Positions 1-10,979 are shown, counted from the first letter of the stretch. The stretch is 64,000 nucleotides of DNA from Paraspadella gotoi (GCA_051294375.1 CM119269.1:10646883-10710882); one strand, 5' to 3'. The notes: generated from the sequence alone by a model not told the origin. Translations and numbers: made by a program.

Positions 1-285
1 TTCTTTCTTTCTCTTTTCTTATATCTAAGTACATTCTTTCTCTCTTTTCTTTCATTCCTCCCTTTCCTTCTTTTGTGATTTGTTTTTCTCAATCTCCCTA
101 TCTCTCTTTTTCGCTACAACCAATCTGAAACCTTTCTTCGATTCAATCAATGAACTTTTTTTTTTCTTTCTTTTTTCCCCTCTTTTCTTTCTTATTTGAC
201 TTCGCGTCTTTTTCCTTTTCTTTCCCCCGAATCGTTCGGCCCCCTGGTAGGAAATCGAGTCGATCATGCTCAAGAAGAAGTTACT

Positions 286-352
<67 letters not shown>

Positions 353-358
353 GAGAAC
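1..358. other. GALNT intron after the last seen exon, no gene
   Basis: On the minus strand this lies just past the donor of GALNT exon 9. It is strongly pyrimidine-rich on the plus strand and ends in a GA microsatellite touching the donor. I looked for the rest of the lectin domain here and did not see it, so the remaining coding exons and stop must lie left of the window. Confidence 0.6.
289..342. repeat. (AG)n microsatellite next to a splice donor
   Basis: About 26 AG units. Read on the minus strand it becomes a (CT)n tract starting within about 20 bases of the donor of GALNT exon 9. Confidence 0.95.
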
Positions 359-463
359 CTGATTTCCGCCCTGGTTGTGACATGGATAAGTTGATATGGG
401 TGTTTGGAGTTCGTTGGTTTCCACTGCTCCGTCGAGACATCGAGGCTGCATCTTGTTTTGGAT
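359..463 (-). CDS. GALNT: GALNT exon 9 of 9 seen: start of ricin-type lectin domain
   Basis: This 35-codon exon begins after a good acceptor (ctccgactcag) and ends at CAG|gttctc, a weak donor followed at once by a CT microsatellite. The peptide starts IQNK, carries the CLD motif, and ends CHNQGGNQ. CLD followed by a Cys and a Q-x-x-x-Q block is the signature of the alpha repeat of the lectin domain at the C-terminus of GALNTs, which binds GalNAc already on the substrate. Phase is 0 at both ends, matching exon 8. The beta and gamma lectin repeats and the stop codon are outside the window. The exon is too short to stand out as an open frame, and the frame with the longest ORF here is not the coding one. 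Confidence 0.85.
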
Positions 464-671
464 CTGAGTCGGAGAGGGGGGGGGGAAAGATCACGTGATC
501 ACCAGAGTTTCTTCCAAATAATTTCAAACTTTATATAGTACAAAATATACTTAAAACGATGATAATCGCTTGTTCTATTTAAACGTGATTAAATTTCCCA
601 GTTTCCTTACCAACCCCCTTACCTTAAACCACACCCCTCGACAAGTTCCCCACCCTTTAAAGCCCACCCAC
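464..671 (-). other. GALNT intron, 208 bp
   Basis: Intron between exons 8 and 9 with donor GAG|gtgggt and acceptor ctcag. It contains a 12-bp perfect palindrome, GATCACGTGATC, at 489-500, which includes a CACGTG E-box. Confidence 0.75.
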
Positions 672-800
672 CTCTCCTGCGCTGATCGCCTCTCCCGGCA
701 CGAAGAGGTCAGGATAGATGTTGTCGACGAACCACTGGAAGGGTTTGCACTTCAACCTCCGACGCAGGGATAGACGGTCGGATATGTCGCCGAAATCTCC
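672..800 (-). CDS. GALNT: GALNT exon 8 of 9 seen: catalytic domain to lectin linker
   Basis: The exon is 129 nt (43 codons, phase 0 at both ends), with acceptor ctctctcag and donor GAG|gtgggt. The peptide begins GDFGDISDRLSLRRRL and continues CKPFQWF...NIYPDLFVP. This is the conserved end of the GALNT catalytic region (GD[IV]S.R..LR..L.CK.F.WY..N.YP) followed by the short flexible linker to the lectin domain. Joining it to exon 9 gives ...AGE|IQNK..., matching the LGEIRN-type junction of many family members. Long ORFs over this segment in other frames are shadows. Confidence 0.9.
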
Positions 801-1158
801 CTGAGAGAGGAAAAGGGAGGGTTTGGTGGGGGGTGCTGGGGTTAAAAGGGCATCGAGGCCAAACCGCGCCCCCCCCCCCGATGGGTGACGGGAAAGTCAC
901 GTCATTTTCAGTCGCGTTCGTCGTCGATGTTCGAGATCAAAGATTTTTTTTCTTTCATCCCTTCTTTCTTTTTCCTTCCTTTTTTTTGCCGCCATTTTGG
1001 AATTATGTTACTTTTCCACGTACTCAGTGTCCGAAAATGTCTTTCAATTCTCTTCCACTGCAATGAAAAGATTGATCCCTTTATTTCCAGAAGACAGAAC
1101 TAACTAAATCTGAGTAAACTCAAAGCTTTCAGTTTTCGCGATTAATTTTTCAACTCAC
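801..1158 (-). other. GALNT intron, 358 bp
   Basis: Intron between exons 7 and 8, donor gtgagt and acceptor ctctctcag. On the plus strand it holds a run of C and a T-rich stretch; no other feature seen. Confidence 0.75.
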
Positions 1159-1344
1159 CAAATCAAAGTTGAACCTTTCGTAGTAGTAAACTTTGTATTC
1201 GTCCATCCAGACTTCGGCCAAGCGCACCGTGTTGCGCTTTACCACGTTGACTCCCGGTCGCCAGGCGTAGGGGGAGCGTTTGCGAAAGACGTGGCCCACG
1301 TGAGAGCAGGGCATGATCTCGAGCCGGCCGCCGCACATCCAAAT
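1159..1344 (-). CDS. GALNT: GALNT exon 7 of 9 seen: metal-binding His region
   Basis: The exon is 186 nt (62 codons, phase 0 at both ends), with acceptor cccacag and donor gtgagt. The peptide starts [20 protein letters not shown] and includes [18 protein letters not shown]. In characterised GALNTs the His of the CSHVGHVFR block is the third Mn2+ ligand, beside the D and H of DxH, and the AEVWMDEYK block is near-universal. Both are intact. The upstream intron, 11.4 kb, is the second longest in the seen part of the gene. The CSHVGHVF and ELSFR wording recalls the GALNT4/12 or GALNT1-like groups, but I cannot assign the paralogue from these exons. Confidence 0.95.
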
Positions 1345-1727
1345 CTGTGGGAGGAAATAGGGGGGGGAGTAAAATTCCTAAATTTAACTTTCTAAAATTC
1401 TAAAAGTGAGGAACGAACAACATTATACTAATGAACATTTATGTAATAAAAAAATTCATAATAAATTTTTTAATTTACGCAATAGGCCATATTTATACTA
1501 GTATTAAACCAATAAATATTAAAATTTCAAAACAGTTTTTTCTAAGATTTTTTTTGCAGATTTGAATTTGTCATAAAAAGTTAATAGAAAGAAATATAAC
1601 TCTTTTTGAAAAATTCTTTAATTAAGAGGGTCAAAAATTAGAAAAAGCTATATTTTAAGCTGAAAATTAGCTTTTTATATATTAAATATAGTGAAGAGAC
1701 AGTAATTATTGTTATGTGTTAATGACA

Positions 1728-1904
1728 GAACCGTTCAATATAAGCAGTCCCTGAGCTTCAGATCAGGCTGTAACACCGTGTTACAGGCGGGTTAAGCGCC
1801 CCGTCCCTCTTAACTGTTCAGCGGCCACCGGGCTAGAACCCCGGACCTTCGGGTTGGGAGGCGAATGACTAGCCTCCGGCACCAAAGGCTACTGATGAAC
1901 GGTT
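1728..1904 (-). mobile_element. tRNA-like short repeat element bounded by 9-bp inverted repeats
   Basis: On the minus strand a tRNA-like head can be read: an anticodon-like loop CTCCCAA (CCC) between partly pairing TTCG and CGAA arms, then a B-box-like block GGGGTTCTAGCCC whose arms CCGGG and CCCGG pair perfectly. The T-loop is one base short, so it is not a functional tRNA gene. The outer ends carry inverted 9-mers, AACCGTTCA at 1729-1737 and TGAACGGTT at 1896-1904, so a MITE-like origin is also possible. SINE or MITE class is not settled. Confidence 0.45.
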
Positions 1905-2617
1905 GGTGGATTTTAGTTCACCATAATAGTTTTTTTAATTTTTAACCCACTTAATGAAAGAATTTTTAAAAATGATTTATATTTTCTTTTATCAACTTTT
2001 GATGAGGAATTCAAATCTGCAATCAAAATTAAGAAAAGCATATTTTGAAATTTTTCGATTTTATAAGGATAGTACTATATATAAATATAGCCTACTGCGA
2101 AAATTAAAAAACATAAAATTAATTTTTTTTACAAATTAATGTTCACTGATGGTATGTTGTTCATAATTGACTTTTAGAATTTTCGTATGTAACTTTCACT
2201 ACGCCTTAGTGGGGAGCCAATAGAGTCACTTCACTTCTTACAATATTTCACTTTTTTAAATAAACAAAAAAATTATGATGCTTTTTCTGTCTAATCACAA
2301 AAATAAAACCTTAAGACATCTGTAAACTACGTAGTATTTTAAGAACTACATGTACGAGTAATTCGTAGAATTTTATTTTTTTCCCGGTTCTTACTAAGAT
2401 CTTTAAAATCACTCTACCTTTCCTCCTACGGCCCTGCCAAAATGCTTGCCTCAACTGCTTTTTTCACCGCCAGGGGCGCTTTCCATGCAAGGCTTATTAA
2501 GCGCATCAGACATAAAAAGCTTCTTCCGTCGGTGGAAGGATCTAAGTTAAGATTAATCTCAGTCGTTTCCGGGAACCGAAAACTAAAAACGCAACTTTGA
2601 CTGTTTTTTTTTCTCTC

Positions 2618-2626
2618 TCTTTTTTT

Positions 2627-2714
<88 letters not shown>

Positions 2715-2738
2715 TTTCTTTCTTTCTTTCTCTCTCTC

Positions 2739-2822
<84 letters not shown>
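2618..2822. repeat. (TTTC)n followed by (CT)n microsatellite
   Basis: About 25 TTTC units followed by an interrupted CT tract of about 90 bp. The homopyrimidine block of about 200 bp could form triplex (H-DNA). Confidence 0.95.
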
Positions 2823-3344
2823 AGTCCCTCTCTCTCTCCCTCCACGCGCCATTCCACCGCCCTGCGGACTTCCGGCCAAACCGAACGTTTGGAGTTAATG
2901 CCTTTTGTCTTTATGTTCTCTCATTGTTGTGATGCCTATCAAAGGGAAAGTTGGCACTCCATCAAAGGGGTTTCCGCATATCCACATTCGCCGACGCTAT
3001 CGCCCCACCTCCCCCCCCTTCCTCCATCAAATACTTTCTAGTTGAAAGTGAAGAAAGATTTATCGGCCTCACGGGAAACGAACGTCGACGCGGATCGATC
3101 CGAGAGAAAATCAACGCGAAACTCGGGAATACAAACGAAAATAATAAAAATTTCGAGATACAACAACGTTTTGTCGAGGACTTTATTCTTATTTTTTTCA
3201 ATTCCCAAATTTATTTAGCAATAGTAAATTAAAGTAGATAATTATGACATAACTAACAGAAACTAAAAAAAAAGCGATGAGACGTTTAATCCTCAACGAA
3301 TCAACGCGATGGCATCACAGCCGAGGATGACGCCAGATGCCTGA

Positions 3345-3800
3345 ACAGGTGTCAATCGACGTTAACTCCGACAGGTGGCGATCGCCGTTAACTACGACAG
3401 GTGGCGATCGCCTTTAACTACGACAGGTGACGATTGCCATTAACTATGACATGTGGCGATCGCCGTTAACTACGACAGGTAATGATCGCCTTTAACTACG
3501 ATAGGTGGCGATCGCCGTTAACTACAACAGGTGGCGATTGCCGTTAACTACGACAGGTGGCGATCGCCTTTAATCATGACAGGTAGCGATCGCCTTTAAC
3601 TACGACAGGTGACGATCGCTGTTAACTATGACAGGTGACGATCGCCGTTAACTCGGACAGGTGGCGATCGCCTTTAACTACGACAGGTGAGGATCGTCGT
3701 TAACTACGACAGGTGACGATCGCCGTTAACTACGACAGGTGGCGATCGCCTTTAATCACGACAGGTGGCGTTCGCCGTTAACTACGACAGGTGGCGGGCG
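3345..3800. repeat. 26-bp minisatellite, 17 exact-length units plus a partial
   Basis: Units start ACAGGTG, contain the perfect palindrome GGCGATCGCC, and end with GTTAAC (often TTTAAC) plus TACG. Seventeen full units span 3345-3786 with no net length change, and a partial unit follows to about 3800. The CAGGTG E-box is intact in 13 of 17 full units and in the partial one. Substitutions are scattered, so the array is not brand new. There are no spacers, which excludes CRISPR. It lies in the 11.4-kb GALNT intron. Confidence 0.95.
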
Positions 3801-4353
3801 AGGCGAGTCGGCCGGTCGTTGCTCGTCGAGCGTGGAAAGACGAAGACGAATTGACCGACGATTGAAGATGGATCACCGTTTTTTTATCATCCTTTTAAAA
3901 TAATATCGACGGAACGAATCCTAAGTATTTATCGAGAAGTAGTTGGTTAATACTTTTGTCGGGTGAATCATTAAAAAAAAACTTTTTTTACTATGTTGAT
4001 AAGTTTTAACTTTTATTTTTAGTAATGATCCAACCTTGATTTACGACTACGACAAATACAAACAAACAAATCCCAGAAATCGCGAAAGAACCACGCCCAC
4101 TTCCTCCTTGCCCCCCCTCCTCCCCAAATAAAGAAAGAAAAAAGAAAATCGGGCGAGGACTAATTCCTCTTGACTCTGAATCGTCGTGCATCGCGAGTCG
4201 CGACGGCGAAGACTCGAGACTCAAGATTAAAGAGATTCGCTCGACGGAGAAGATTCCATTGTTTGTTCCGCCAAAGTGAATCGCTAATTACCCCAAGGCT
4301 TCCTTCCCTTCCCTTTATCTTCCAGCGCCACTTTGTTTGCGTTTTTGCCTCTT

Positions 4354-4359
<6 letters not shown>

Positions 4360-4425
<66 letters not shown>

Positions 4426-4443
4426 TTTTCTTTCTTCTCTCTC

Positions 4444-4479
<36 letters not shown>

Positions 4480-4520
4480 CTCTCTTCTCTCTCTCTCCTC
4501 TTTCTTCTCTCTGATTTTCT
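4360..4520. repeat. (CT)n microsatellite cluster
   Basis: Interrupted CT tracts over about 160 bp. The long Ser/Leu open frames across it arise from the repeat. Confidence 0.95.
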
Positions 4521-5822
4521 CTCTCCTTTTTTTCTCTTATCTTTTTAACAAAAAAGAGTTTTTCTTATCTTTTCCATTTCTCATTAAGTTCATTTATGAA
4601 TAAGAAAAGTTATTCAAAAGCAGATAATCGGTGCTCTTTAATTAACTTCTATCAGTGAATGATGGTTATTTTCATTATAATCGGTTGGCTGGAGAGGCTG
4701 AGAGGGTGAGAGACAGAGAGAGGCGGAGAAAGACAGAGAGCGACGGAGGGAGACAGAGAGAGATAAAAGAAGCAGAAAGAGAACAGAGAGAGAGAAAGAG
4801 AGTTAAAGGATTATGGATTCAAAAAAGAAAGCTCCTTTTCTCCAGGGACGTAATTTGCCACGACGTCGGAAGAGGAAAAAAAATATACAGGAGGCCATAG
4901 AGAAAAAAAATAAGATTTTTTTTTCACCCAAACAAAAATGTGAAGAGGCCGCCTGGCCGCCTGTTTTGGTACAGGCATGAAAGTCAATGGGAGAGAGAAA
5001 GAGGGAGGTCGGGAAAGGCGGTAAGACGATCCAAGAAGAAACCAGAGAAGACGATGGTTCGCAATGAGGAAGACAGATTCAAGACTCTTATTTTGCGTTG
5101 GAAGAAGAGAAAAGGAAAACAATACTGTAAATTCTCATCTCAAAGCAGTGAATTATAATGTATACGTTATACAAAAACGCGATGCATTAAATAAGGCTCT
5201 AAAAACGTCGGCTAAAATCCGAAAAGCTCCGCTTCGTTCGGCTCGTCGTACGTCGTATTTTTAAACATTATAATCCATTAATCTCTGCAATAAAAAAAAA
5301 GTTTCGCGCCCGACTTTTTTTTTTAGGATTTACGGCATTAGCTGAGAGGAAAGGCGGAAAGAGAGAGAGAAAAAAAGAAAGAGGAAAAATATTAAAATAG
5401 GAAAAGCGAGAAAATATGCGGTTATGACTTTTTTTTTCGTTTTTTTTTTGTTTCATTTATTCTATTTTTTTTTATTTCTCGTACCTTCTTTCCAGATTAA
5501 GTAATTTTTTCGGCTTTGGTGCTTTTCTTATTTATTTTCATTCCTTTACCAGCTTTCTTTTTATCTTTAATTTTCGTTTTCATATTTCTTTTTTTCTTTT
5601 TCTTTTTCCTCTCTTTCTCCCATTTTTCTTTTTTTCTCCTAACTTTCCCTCTTCCATTTTTTTCACTCGTTTTCCCCCCTCTCTTTACTTATTCCAGTTT
5701 TTCTCATTCTCTTTCACTTTTTATTCTTTCTCCTTCGTATTCCCTTTCTCCCTTCGTTGACGTTATTCATCACCGAAAATAAAAAACGCGGCGGAATCCG
5801 CCTCTCGACAGAACGCGTTGCT

Positions 5823-6110
5823 AAGACGAGGATAAGAAAGCCGTTGCTGGGGAAGGCGGGAATAAGAAAGTCATTGATGGAGAAGACGTAGCAGGGGAAG
5901 GCAGGGATAAGAAACTGTGGCTGGGGAAAAAGGACAGTTCTTATAAAAGGAATATCTGAATAGCTACGTAAAACATTTATAGGGAAGGCTAGGGATAAGA
6001 AAGCAGTTGAAGGGAAATGTGGGGAATAAATAAGCCGCAATAAGCTGCTATGAAAGACGAGTTAAGAATAAGTCGGGAAGGCGAATATAAGAAAGCCTTT
6101 TTGACGAACA
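5823..6110. repeat. Degenerate minisatellite, unit about 30 bp
   Basis: Repeated GGGAAGGC, GGATAAGAAAG and GTTGCTGG/GATGG blocks recur about every 30 bases, at least six times, with much divergence and an intervening non-repeat piece around 5940-5980. The array sits in the 11.4-kb GALNT intron. Confidence 0.7.
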
Positions 6111-7071
6111 GAAAGACTCTTTCTTCGAGACGGCGGATTGGTTAGCTTTACATAGTTAAGTAAGTTTTAGAATAAGAAAAACAAATATTCTGCTTCACGA
6201 AAACGGATTAACTGAGAAAGCCTTCAACGTTTTTCCCCGTCACTTCAGTCGTGAAAGATTTTGTGGTTTCTGCTGCGACAGATTGGCTAAATGGAGAATC
6301 CGTTGATTGACGATTCCAATCCTATTTCGCCCCCCAATATCCCTCATTGTGCAACAAAATTCTTACCGGTATTTTGCTACCTCTGATGCGGAAGCTTTCG
6401 AGCCCAGCGGTCGTTCTGTTCGGCGTCCGTGAAAGAAAAAGAAAAAGAAAAAGAGGGCCGCTGCGTTGAAGGCGTCGCCATGATGCGCGTCGTAGCAACG
6501 CGATGGGCGGCGGCGTGAACGCCTCTTGTCATATAAAGAAACGCGCGAAAACAAAAAGGGACAAAGACGCTCTTTTCTTTCCTCGCGCTCTCAAGGCTGA
6601 ATGCAAAAGACGGCGGGACAAAACGGGAAGACGCTCAGAAAAGAGAGAGAGGGAGACGGAAAGGTGAGTAAAAAGGAAAGGGAAAGACAGAGGGACAGAC
6701 CGAGAAAAAGAGAGAGAAAGAGAGAGAGAGAGAGACGGACCGAGAAAAAGGGAGAGAAAGACAGAGAGAAGCCTGAAGGGGTTAAAGGTTCAGTATTTTC
6801 GGCAATACGGCACGAGTGGCATGAATATGAAATGACACTGCGGCGGCATCAAGACAAATAAGAAAGTGGAAAGATCACTTAGCTATATAGGGAGGCGGAG
6901 AGGCGTTGGAGGGGGAATAGGCGGCGTAAAATAAATGGAAAAATAAGCAACATCCGCATAAAATATTAAGGCCGAAAACGTGATTTACGTAGTAGATGGG
7001 AATAAAATAAAATAGAGAGGAATCCATTTGAAGGTCTGAGTGTATGAAAGAAAGGAGGGTCGAAGAAAGAG

Positions 7072-7074
7072 GAG

Positions 7075-7126
<52 letters not shown>
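7072..7126. repeat. (GA)n microsatellite
   Basis: GA tract with one interruption. It lies just upstream of a GACGTC-rich stretch at 7187-7258. Confidence 0.9.
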
Positions 7127-7131
<5 letters not shown>

Positions 7132-7186
7132 GAGGGAAGAGGAATGAGAGTTTTTCGTGAGGATCGTAAACGGAAATCGTCGCCTG

Positions 7187-7258
7187 TGACGTCGACGTAG
7201 TGACGCGGACGTCAAAGGTCCGAACGTGACGTCGTTTGCCAGAGAAGATGTTGACGTC
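7187..7258. promoter_or_regulatory. Cluster of four GACGTC (CRE-like) cores
   Basis: TGACGTC occurs at 7187-7193, GACGTCA at 7208-7214, TGACGTC at 7227-7233 and TGACGTC at 7252-7258. These are close to the ATF/CREB site TGACGTCA. The cluster lies in a GALNT intron and stops 60 bp before an N-gap. Function is inferred from motif density only. Confidence 0.3.
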
Positions 7259-7318
7259 GTTTCTGGGAAATGCCGTAGGTTCATTGGCGCTGTTTGCCAC
7301 GAATGTTTTAAGACATTT

Positions 7319-7747
7319 NNNNNNNNNNNNNNNNNNNNNNNNNNNNNNNNNNNNNNNNNNNNNNNNNNNNNNNNNNNNNNNNNNNNNNNNNNNNNNNNNN
7401 NNNNNNNNNNNNNNNNNNNNNNNNNNNNNNNNNNNNNNNNNNNNNNNNNNNNNNNNNNNNNNNNNNNNNNNNNNNNNNNNNNNNNNNNNNNNNNNNNNNN
7501 NNNNNNNNNNNNNNNNNNNNNNNNNNNNNNNNNNNNNNNNNNNNNNNNNNNNNNNNNNNNNNNNNNNNNNNNNNNNNNNNNNNNNNNNNNNNNNNNNNNN
7601 NNNNNNNNNNNNNNNNNNNNNNNNNNNNNNNNNNNNNNNNNNNNNNNNNNNNNNNNNNNNNNNNNNNNNNNNNNNNNNNNNNNNNNNNNNNNNNNNNNNN
7701 NNNNNNNNNNNNNNNNNNNNNNNNNNNNNNNNNNNNNNNNNNNNNNN
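7319..7747. other. Assembly gap (429 N)
   Basis: Unsequenced gap inside the GALNT intron; no exon is missing here, because exons 6 and 7 join in phase. Confidence 1.
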
Positions 7748-8333
7748 TGCCATTAAAATGTTCGCCTCATTTGGGGAATCGTCATCGATTACCAAAATCG
7801 GATAGACATAGACATGTTGATAGAAGTAATAGAAGGATACAAAGGGACAGAAAAAGTTCATCGACAAACAAAAAAACAAGACTATCAACGCCAACCACAG
7901 CCACAACCACAAAACCACAACATTATCGGTCGTCATCAATGTCCATTGGGGGAGGTGGTCGCGATAAAAATGGGCGAACAAAATGAGATGAATCGATTTT
8001 AATCGAACGAATTCGTTTTTTTTGGTAATTGTTTATTTGTTGCTTATGTATGCTACTGTGATCATTATTGATATGAATAAAATTATCATTGAAATCAGGA
8101 AAGCGAATGGAATTCGAATTGGCTATTTGTACAAAAGTGGCATCGACGACGACGACGACAAAAATGTGCAGTCAATTAGTTTGATTAATATGAGCAACAT
8201 CCATTGTGATAAAAAATAATTAAATATAACATTATGACTTAATTATTACGCTGCTTTTTCGCAGATCAAACAGCAACTGAAGTTAAAAAGCAAATTCGGT
8301 TCGAAAATTAATCACACATACAATATGAAAAAG

Positions 8334-8451
8334 GGACAACCAATATAAAAATTATCCATTCATTTCTTAAGTAAGCTATCAGCTATCTTGCCCCTGACTT
8401 TGGACAGGCTTTGGTGGTTTAAGGCCTCCATCACTCATACAAGATAATGAC
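8334..8451 (+). mobile_element. Dispersed repeat family, copy 1
   Basis: A segment of about 118 bp starting GGGACAACCAATATAA, with an internal CTGACTTTGGACAGGC block and ending near AAGATAATGACA. It recurs at 9024-9143 in the same orientation (within the duplication) and inverted at 36699-36801 upstream of the sulfotransferase gene. A 26-bp piece of its start recurs at 21239-21264. Family and boundaries are unknown; no coding capacity seen. Confidence 0.7.
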
Positions 8452-8725
8452 ATAGCAGGTCCCTGCAAGCTTTTAATCAAGTCTCGTTTATTCACACCCA
8501 GAGTACCTGGCTTTCTCATCAATGAAGTGGTATAATAATTCAAAGAATGTTTCAAGTGTATGAAAAATATATAACATCTTACAATTTAAACCCACTCTCT
8601 TAGCCCCTCCCACAAATTTCATCATAACAAATTGGCCAATCGCACGTTCGTATTCTTTCATCCCGGGACAACGTATTTCTGTTCTCGATGCGATGCCACT
8701 AGTCCCAATTCCCTGGAAACAATAC

Positions 8726-8735
8726 NNNNNNNNNN
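8726..8735. other. Assembly gap (10 N)
   Basis: Short scaffold gap between the two copies of the local duplication. Confidence 1.
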
Positions 8736-9023
8736 ATAGCCGTCAATAACAATAGAAGAGTGAAACAAATGGCTTTTTGTTGCTTTCACGTTTTGGGTCG
8801 GTTCATCAACGTTGAAATCCCCAACGCGGATGAAAACGACGACGACGACGACAAAAATGTGCAATCAATTAGTTTGATTAATATGAGCAACATCCATTGT
8901 GGTAAAAAATAACTAAATATAACATTATGACTAAATTATTACGCTGCTTTTTTGCAGATCAAACAGCAACTGAAGTTAAAAAGCAAATTCAGTTCCAAAA
9001 TTAATCACATACAATATGAAAAA

Positions 9024-9143
9024 GGTACAACCAATATAAAAATTATCCATTCATTTCTTAAGTAAGCTATCAGCAATCTTGCCCCTGACTTTGGACAGGC
9101 TTTGGTGGTTTAAGGTCTCCATCACTCCTACAAGATAATGACA
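9024..9143 (+). mobile_element. Dispersed repeat family, copy 2
   Basis: Same segment as at 8334-8451, carried by the local duplication; it starts GGTACAACC and lacks the 25-30 bp that follow copy 1. Confidence 0.7.
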
Positions 9144-9597
9144 TCAAGTCTCGTTATTCACTCCCAGAGTACCTGGCTTTCTCATCAATGAGGTGGTATA
9201 ATAATTCAAAGAATGTTTCAAGTGTATGAAAAATATATAACATCTTACTATTTAAACCCACCCTCCTAGCCTCTCACACAAATTTCACAATAAAAAATTG
9301 GCCAATCGCACGTTCGTATTCTTTCATCCAGGGACAACGTATTTCTGTTCTCGAAGCGATGCCACTAGTCCCAAATCCCTGGAAACAATACGCACTGGCT
9401 TCTGCGCTTGTAGTCTTTTTTTTCAATATCCCTTTAACGAAGGCCCCCTCGTAATAATATATTTAACGAGAAACGTTAACCCAGTCAACCGAGAGCCCAG
9501 GCAAAGCATAACCCCCGGGGGAATGTCTTATCATTGGCTTCTTTTACATCCTTTTCCGTTTAACAGTTCCGGATACCGATCCCCCATGGGAACTCTA

Positions 9598-9603
<6 letters not shown>

Positions 9604-9685
<82 letters not shown>
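9604..9685. repeat. (CT)n microsatellite
   Basis: Nearly pure CT tract of about 80 bp. Confidence 0.95.
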
Positions 9686-9688
<3 letters not shown>

Positions 9689-10267
9689 CACTCACCCCCT
9701 TCTTTTTCTTTTATTCTCTTCCATTGGAGGAGAAGAAAGAATCATCTTCGGTTTTCTTTTCTCTTTAATCACCAACTACGAATTACCCTATCTCCCCCCC
9801 CCCCCACGCCTTAATTCTGAGTTCGTAGTTTATTATGAGTTTTCCTCGATTTTTCTATAAATTCCACTGTTCATATTCCTATTCTCGTTATCTAATCTTT
9901 CTGTTTTCTAACAACTTTTATCTTGTTTTCAATTTAAGTCACTAAATCATCATTCAAAAAACCAAATCGTGCGAGATACGGGACGTTTGAACACACCTCC
10001 ACAAAGCTGATGGGCCCGTCCGGCTTCACTCAATTTTTAAAAAGACCCCAAACCAATAGTCTTTTCGAATGTTGCCTGAGTTAATCTGTAATACGGGTTA
10101 GCACAAGAGCCTATTTGATGCATAGGGCCCGCCATTTCTTACCACAAGCACCTATTTCCTACCATTACTCGAAAAATGAATCAATTCCATCCATACAACT
10201 TCCAAAGTACCTTCATCTCTATAATATATTGTAATATAAAACTTCACATAACTCAATCCGATGAACC

Positions 10268-10565
10268 GGGCTTTCCATTTCCCTTCCCCGCATTCATTCC
10301 TTCTCCCGTTTTCTCCTCTTCCCCGATTATCTCCTTCCCCTCTCCTCCTCTCCCCTCTCTCCTTCCCGCTCTTCCATCCTTCCCCGTTACTCCTTCCCGT
10401 TCACCTTTCCCCGTTCTCCTTGTCCACACCCCACAGCGTTGTATATTGCCCTTTTTCTCTTACCTCCGCTTACACCGTTCCCCGTTCTTCCTTTCCCCGT
10501 TCCTCCCTTCCTCCCGTTCTTCTTTTCCCGTCTCCTCTCCCTCTCTTTCTCCCCCTTCCTCTCGT
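10268..10565. repeat. Pyrimidine-rich degenerate repeat (CCCCGTTCTCCT-like)
   Basis: About 300 bp of C/T-rich DNA in which TTCCCCGTTCTCC-like blocks recur irregularly. The same word family appears at 26095-26300 in another GALNT intron. Open frames here (Pro/Ser/Leu-rich) are products of the composition. Confidence 0.6.
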
Positions 10566-10904
10566 ATTCCCATATACGCGGCGCTCGGTTTAATTTTTCT
10601 TCTTCCCGCTGGGATTTTATTCGGTGAGAAATCGATGCGATTCGGGCTAAAGACGAGACAGGTTATGTACAGCATTAATCTTTTTTGTTCGAGGTAAAGA
10701 GCCGAACTCAGTACAGCGAGAACCACTGACGGAGCAGACCACCAGTGAGAGGAGGTTGGGACTGGGTGGGGGTTGGGGAAAGGAGAGCGGGAAAAGGAGA
10801 TAAGGTCCGGATTTTAAACAGAACTGGTACAAAACAGAAGTATTTGAAAAAAAATAGGTAAGAGGAAAGATGAAGGGAGATTGAGAAGTGGAGAGAAGGA
10901 AGGG

Positions 10905-10946
10905 AGAGAGAGAGAGAGAAAATCAGAAAGAGACAGAGTGAGAGAT

Positions 10947-10979
<33 letters not shown>
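10905..10979. repeat. (GA)n microsatellite, interrupted
   Basis: Interrupted GA/ACAGAG tract. Confidence 0.85.

Larger units (their letters stand above)
8144..9391. repeat. Direct duplication of about 560-580 bp around a 10-N gap
   Basis: Block 8144-8725 is repeated at about 8838-9391. Both start in a GAC run followed by AAAAATGTGCA and end at CCCTGGAAACAATAC. They differ by scattered substitutions and one indel of about 25-30 bp around 8451-8480. The first copy ends exactly at the 10-N gap (8726-8735), and 8736-8837 separates them. It may be two haplotypes scaffolded side by side or a true local duplication. Confidence 0.85.

Noticed and set aside
2426-2932. Long open frames of Arg/Glu or Ser/Leu repeats across GA/CT tracts (here and at about 4170-4600, 12214-12573, 41442-42539, 55349-55752)
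   Set aside because: They exist in several frames on both strands at once and encode only repeat dipeptides, so they follow from the microsatellites.
3345-3800. CRISPR-like array
   Set aside because: Units abut with no spacers, and the context is animal intron DNA. The GCGATCGC core also resembles the cyanobacterial HIP1 word, but that is coincidental.
7748-7981. Minus-strand frame with a hydrophobic stretch next to the 429-N gap
   Set aside because: Low-complexity LWLWLWL run from CCACAACCA repeats; not recognisable as an exon and GALNT phases need none here.
8658-8864. VGDFNVD in a minus-strand frame, like the endonuclease of non-LTR retrotransposons
   Set aside because: Only a few residues match, the frame is interrupted by the gap, and no reverse transcriptase is nearby.
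9298-9768. 156-residue plus-strand frame starting MANRTFVFF
   Set aside because: It overlaps the duplicated block and ends in a CT tract; the first half is not preserved in the other copy and no family is recognised.
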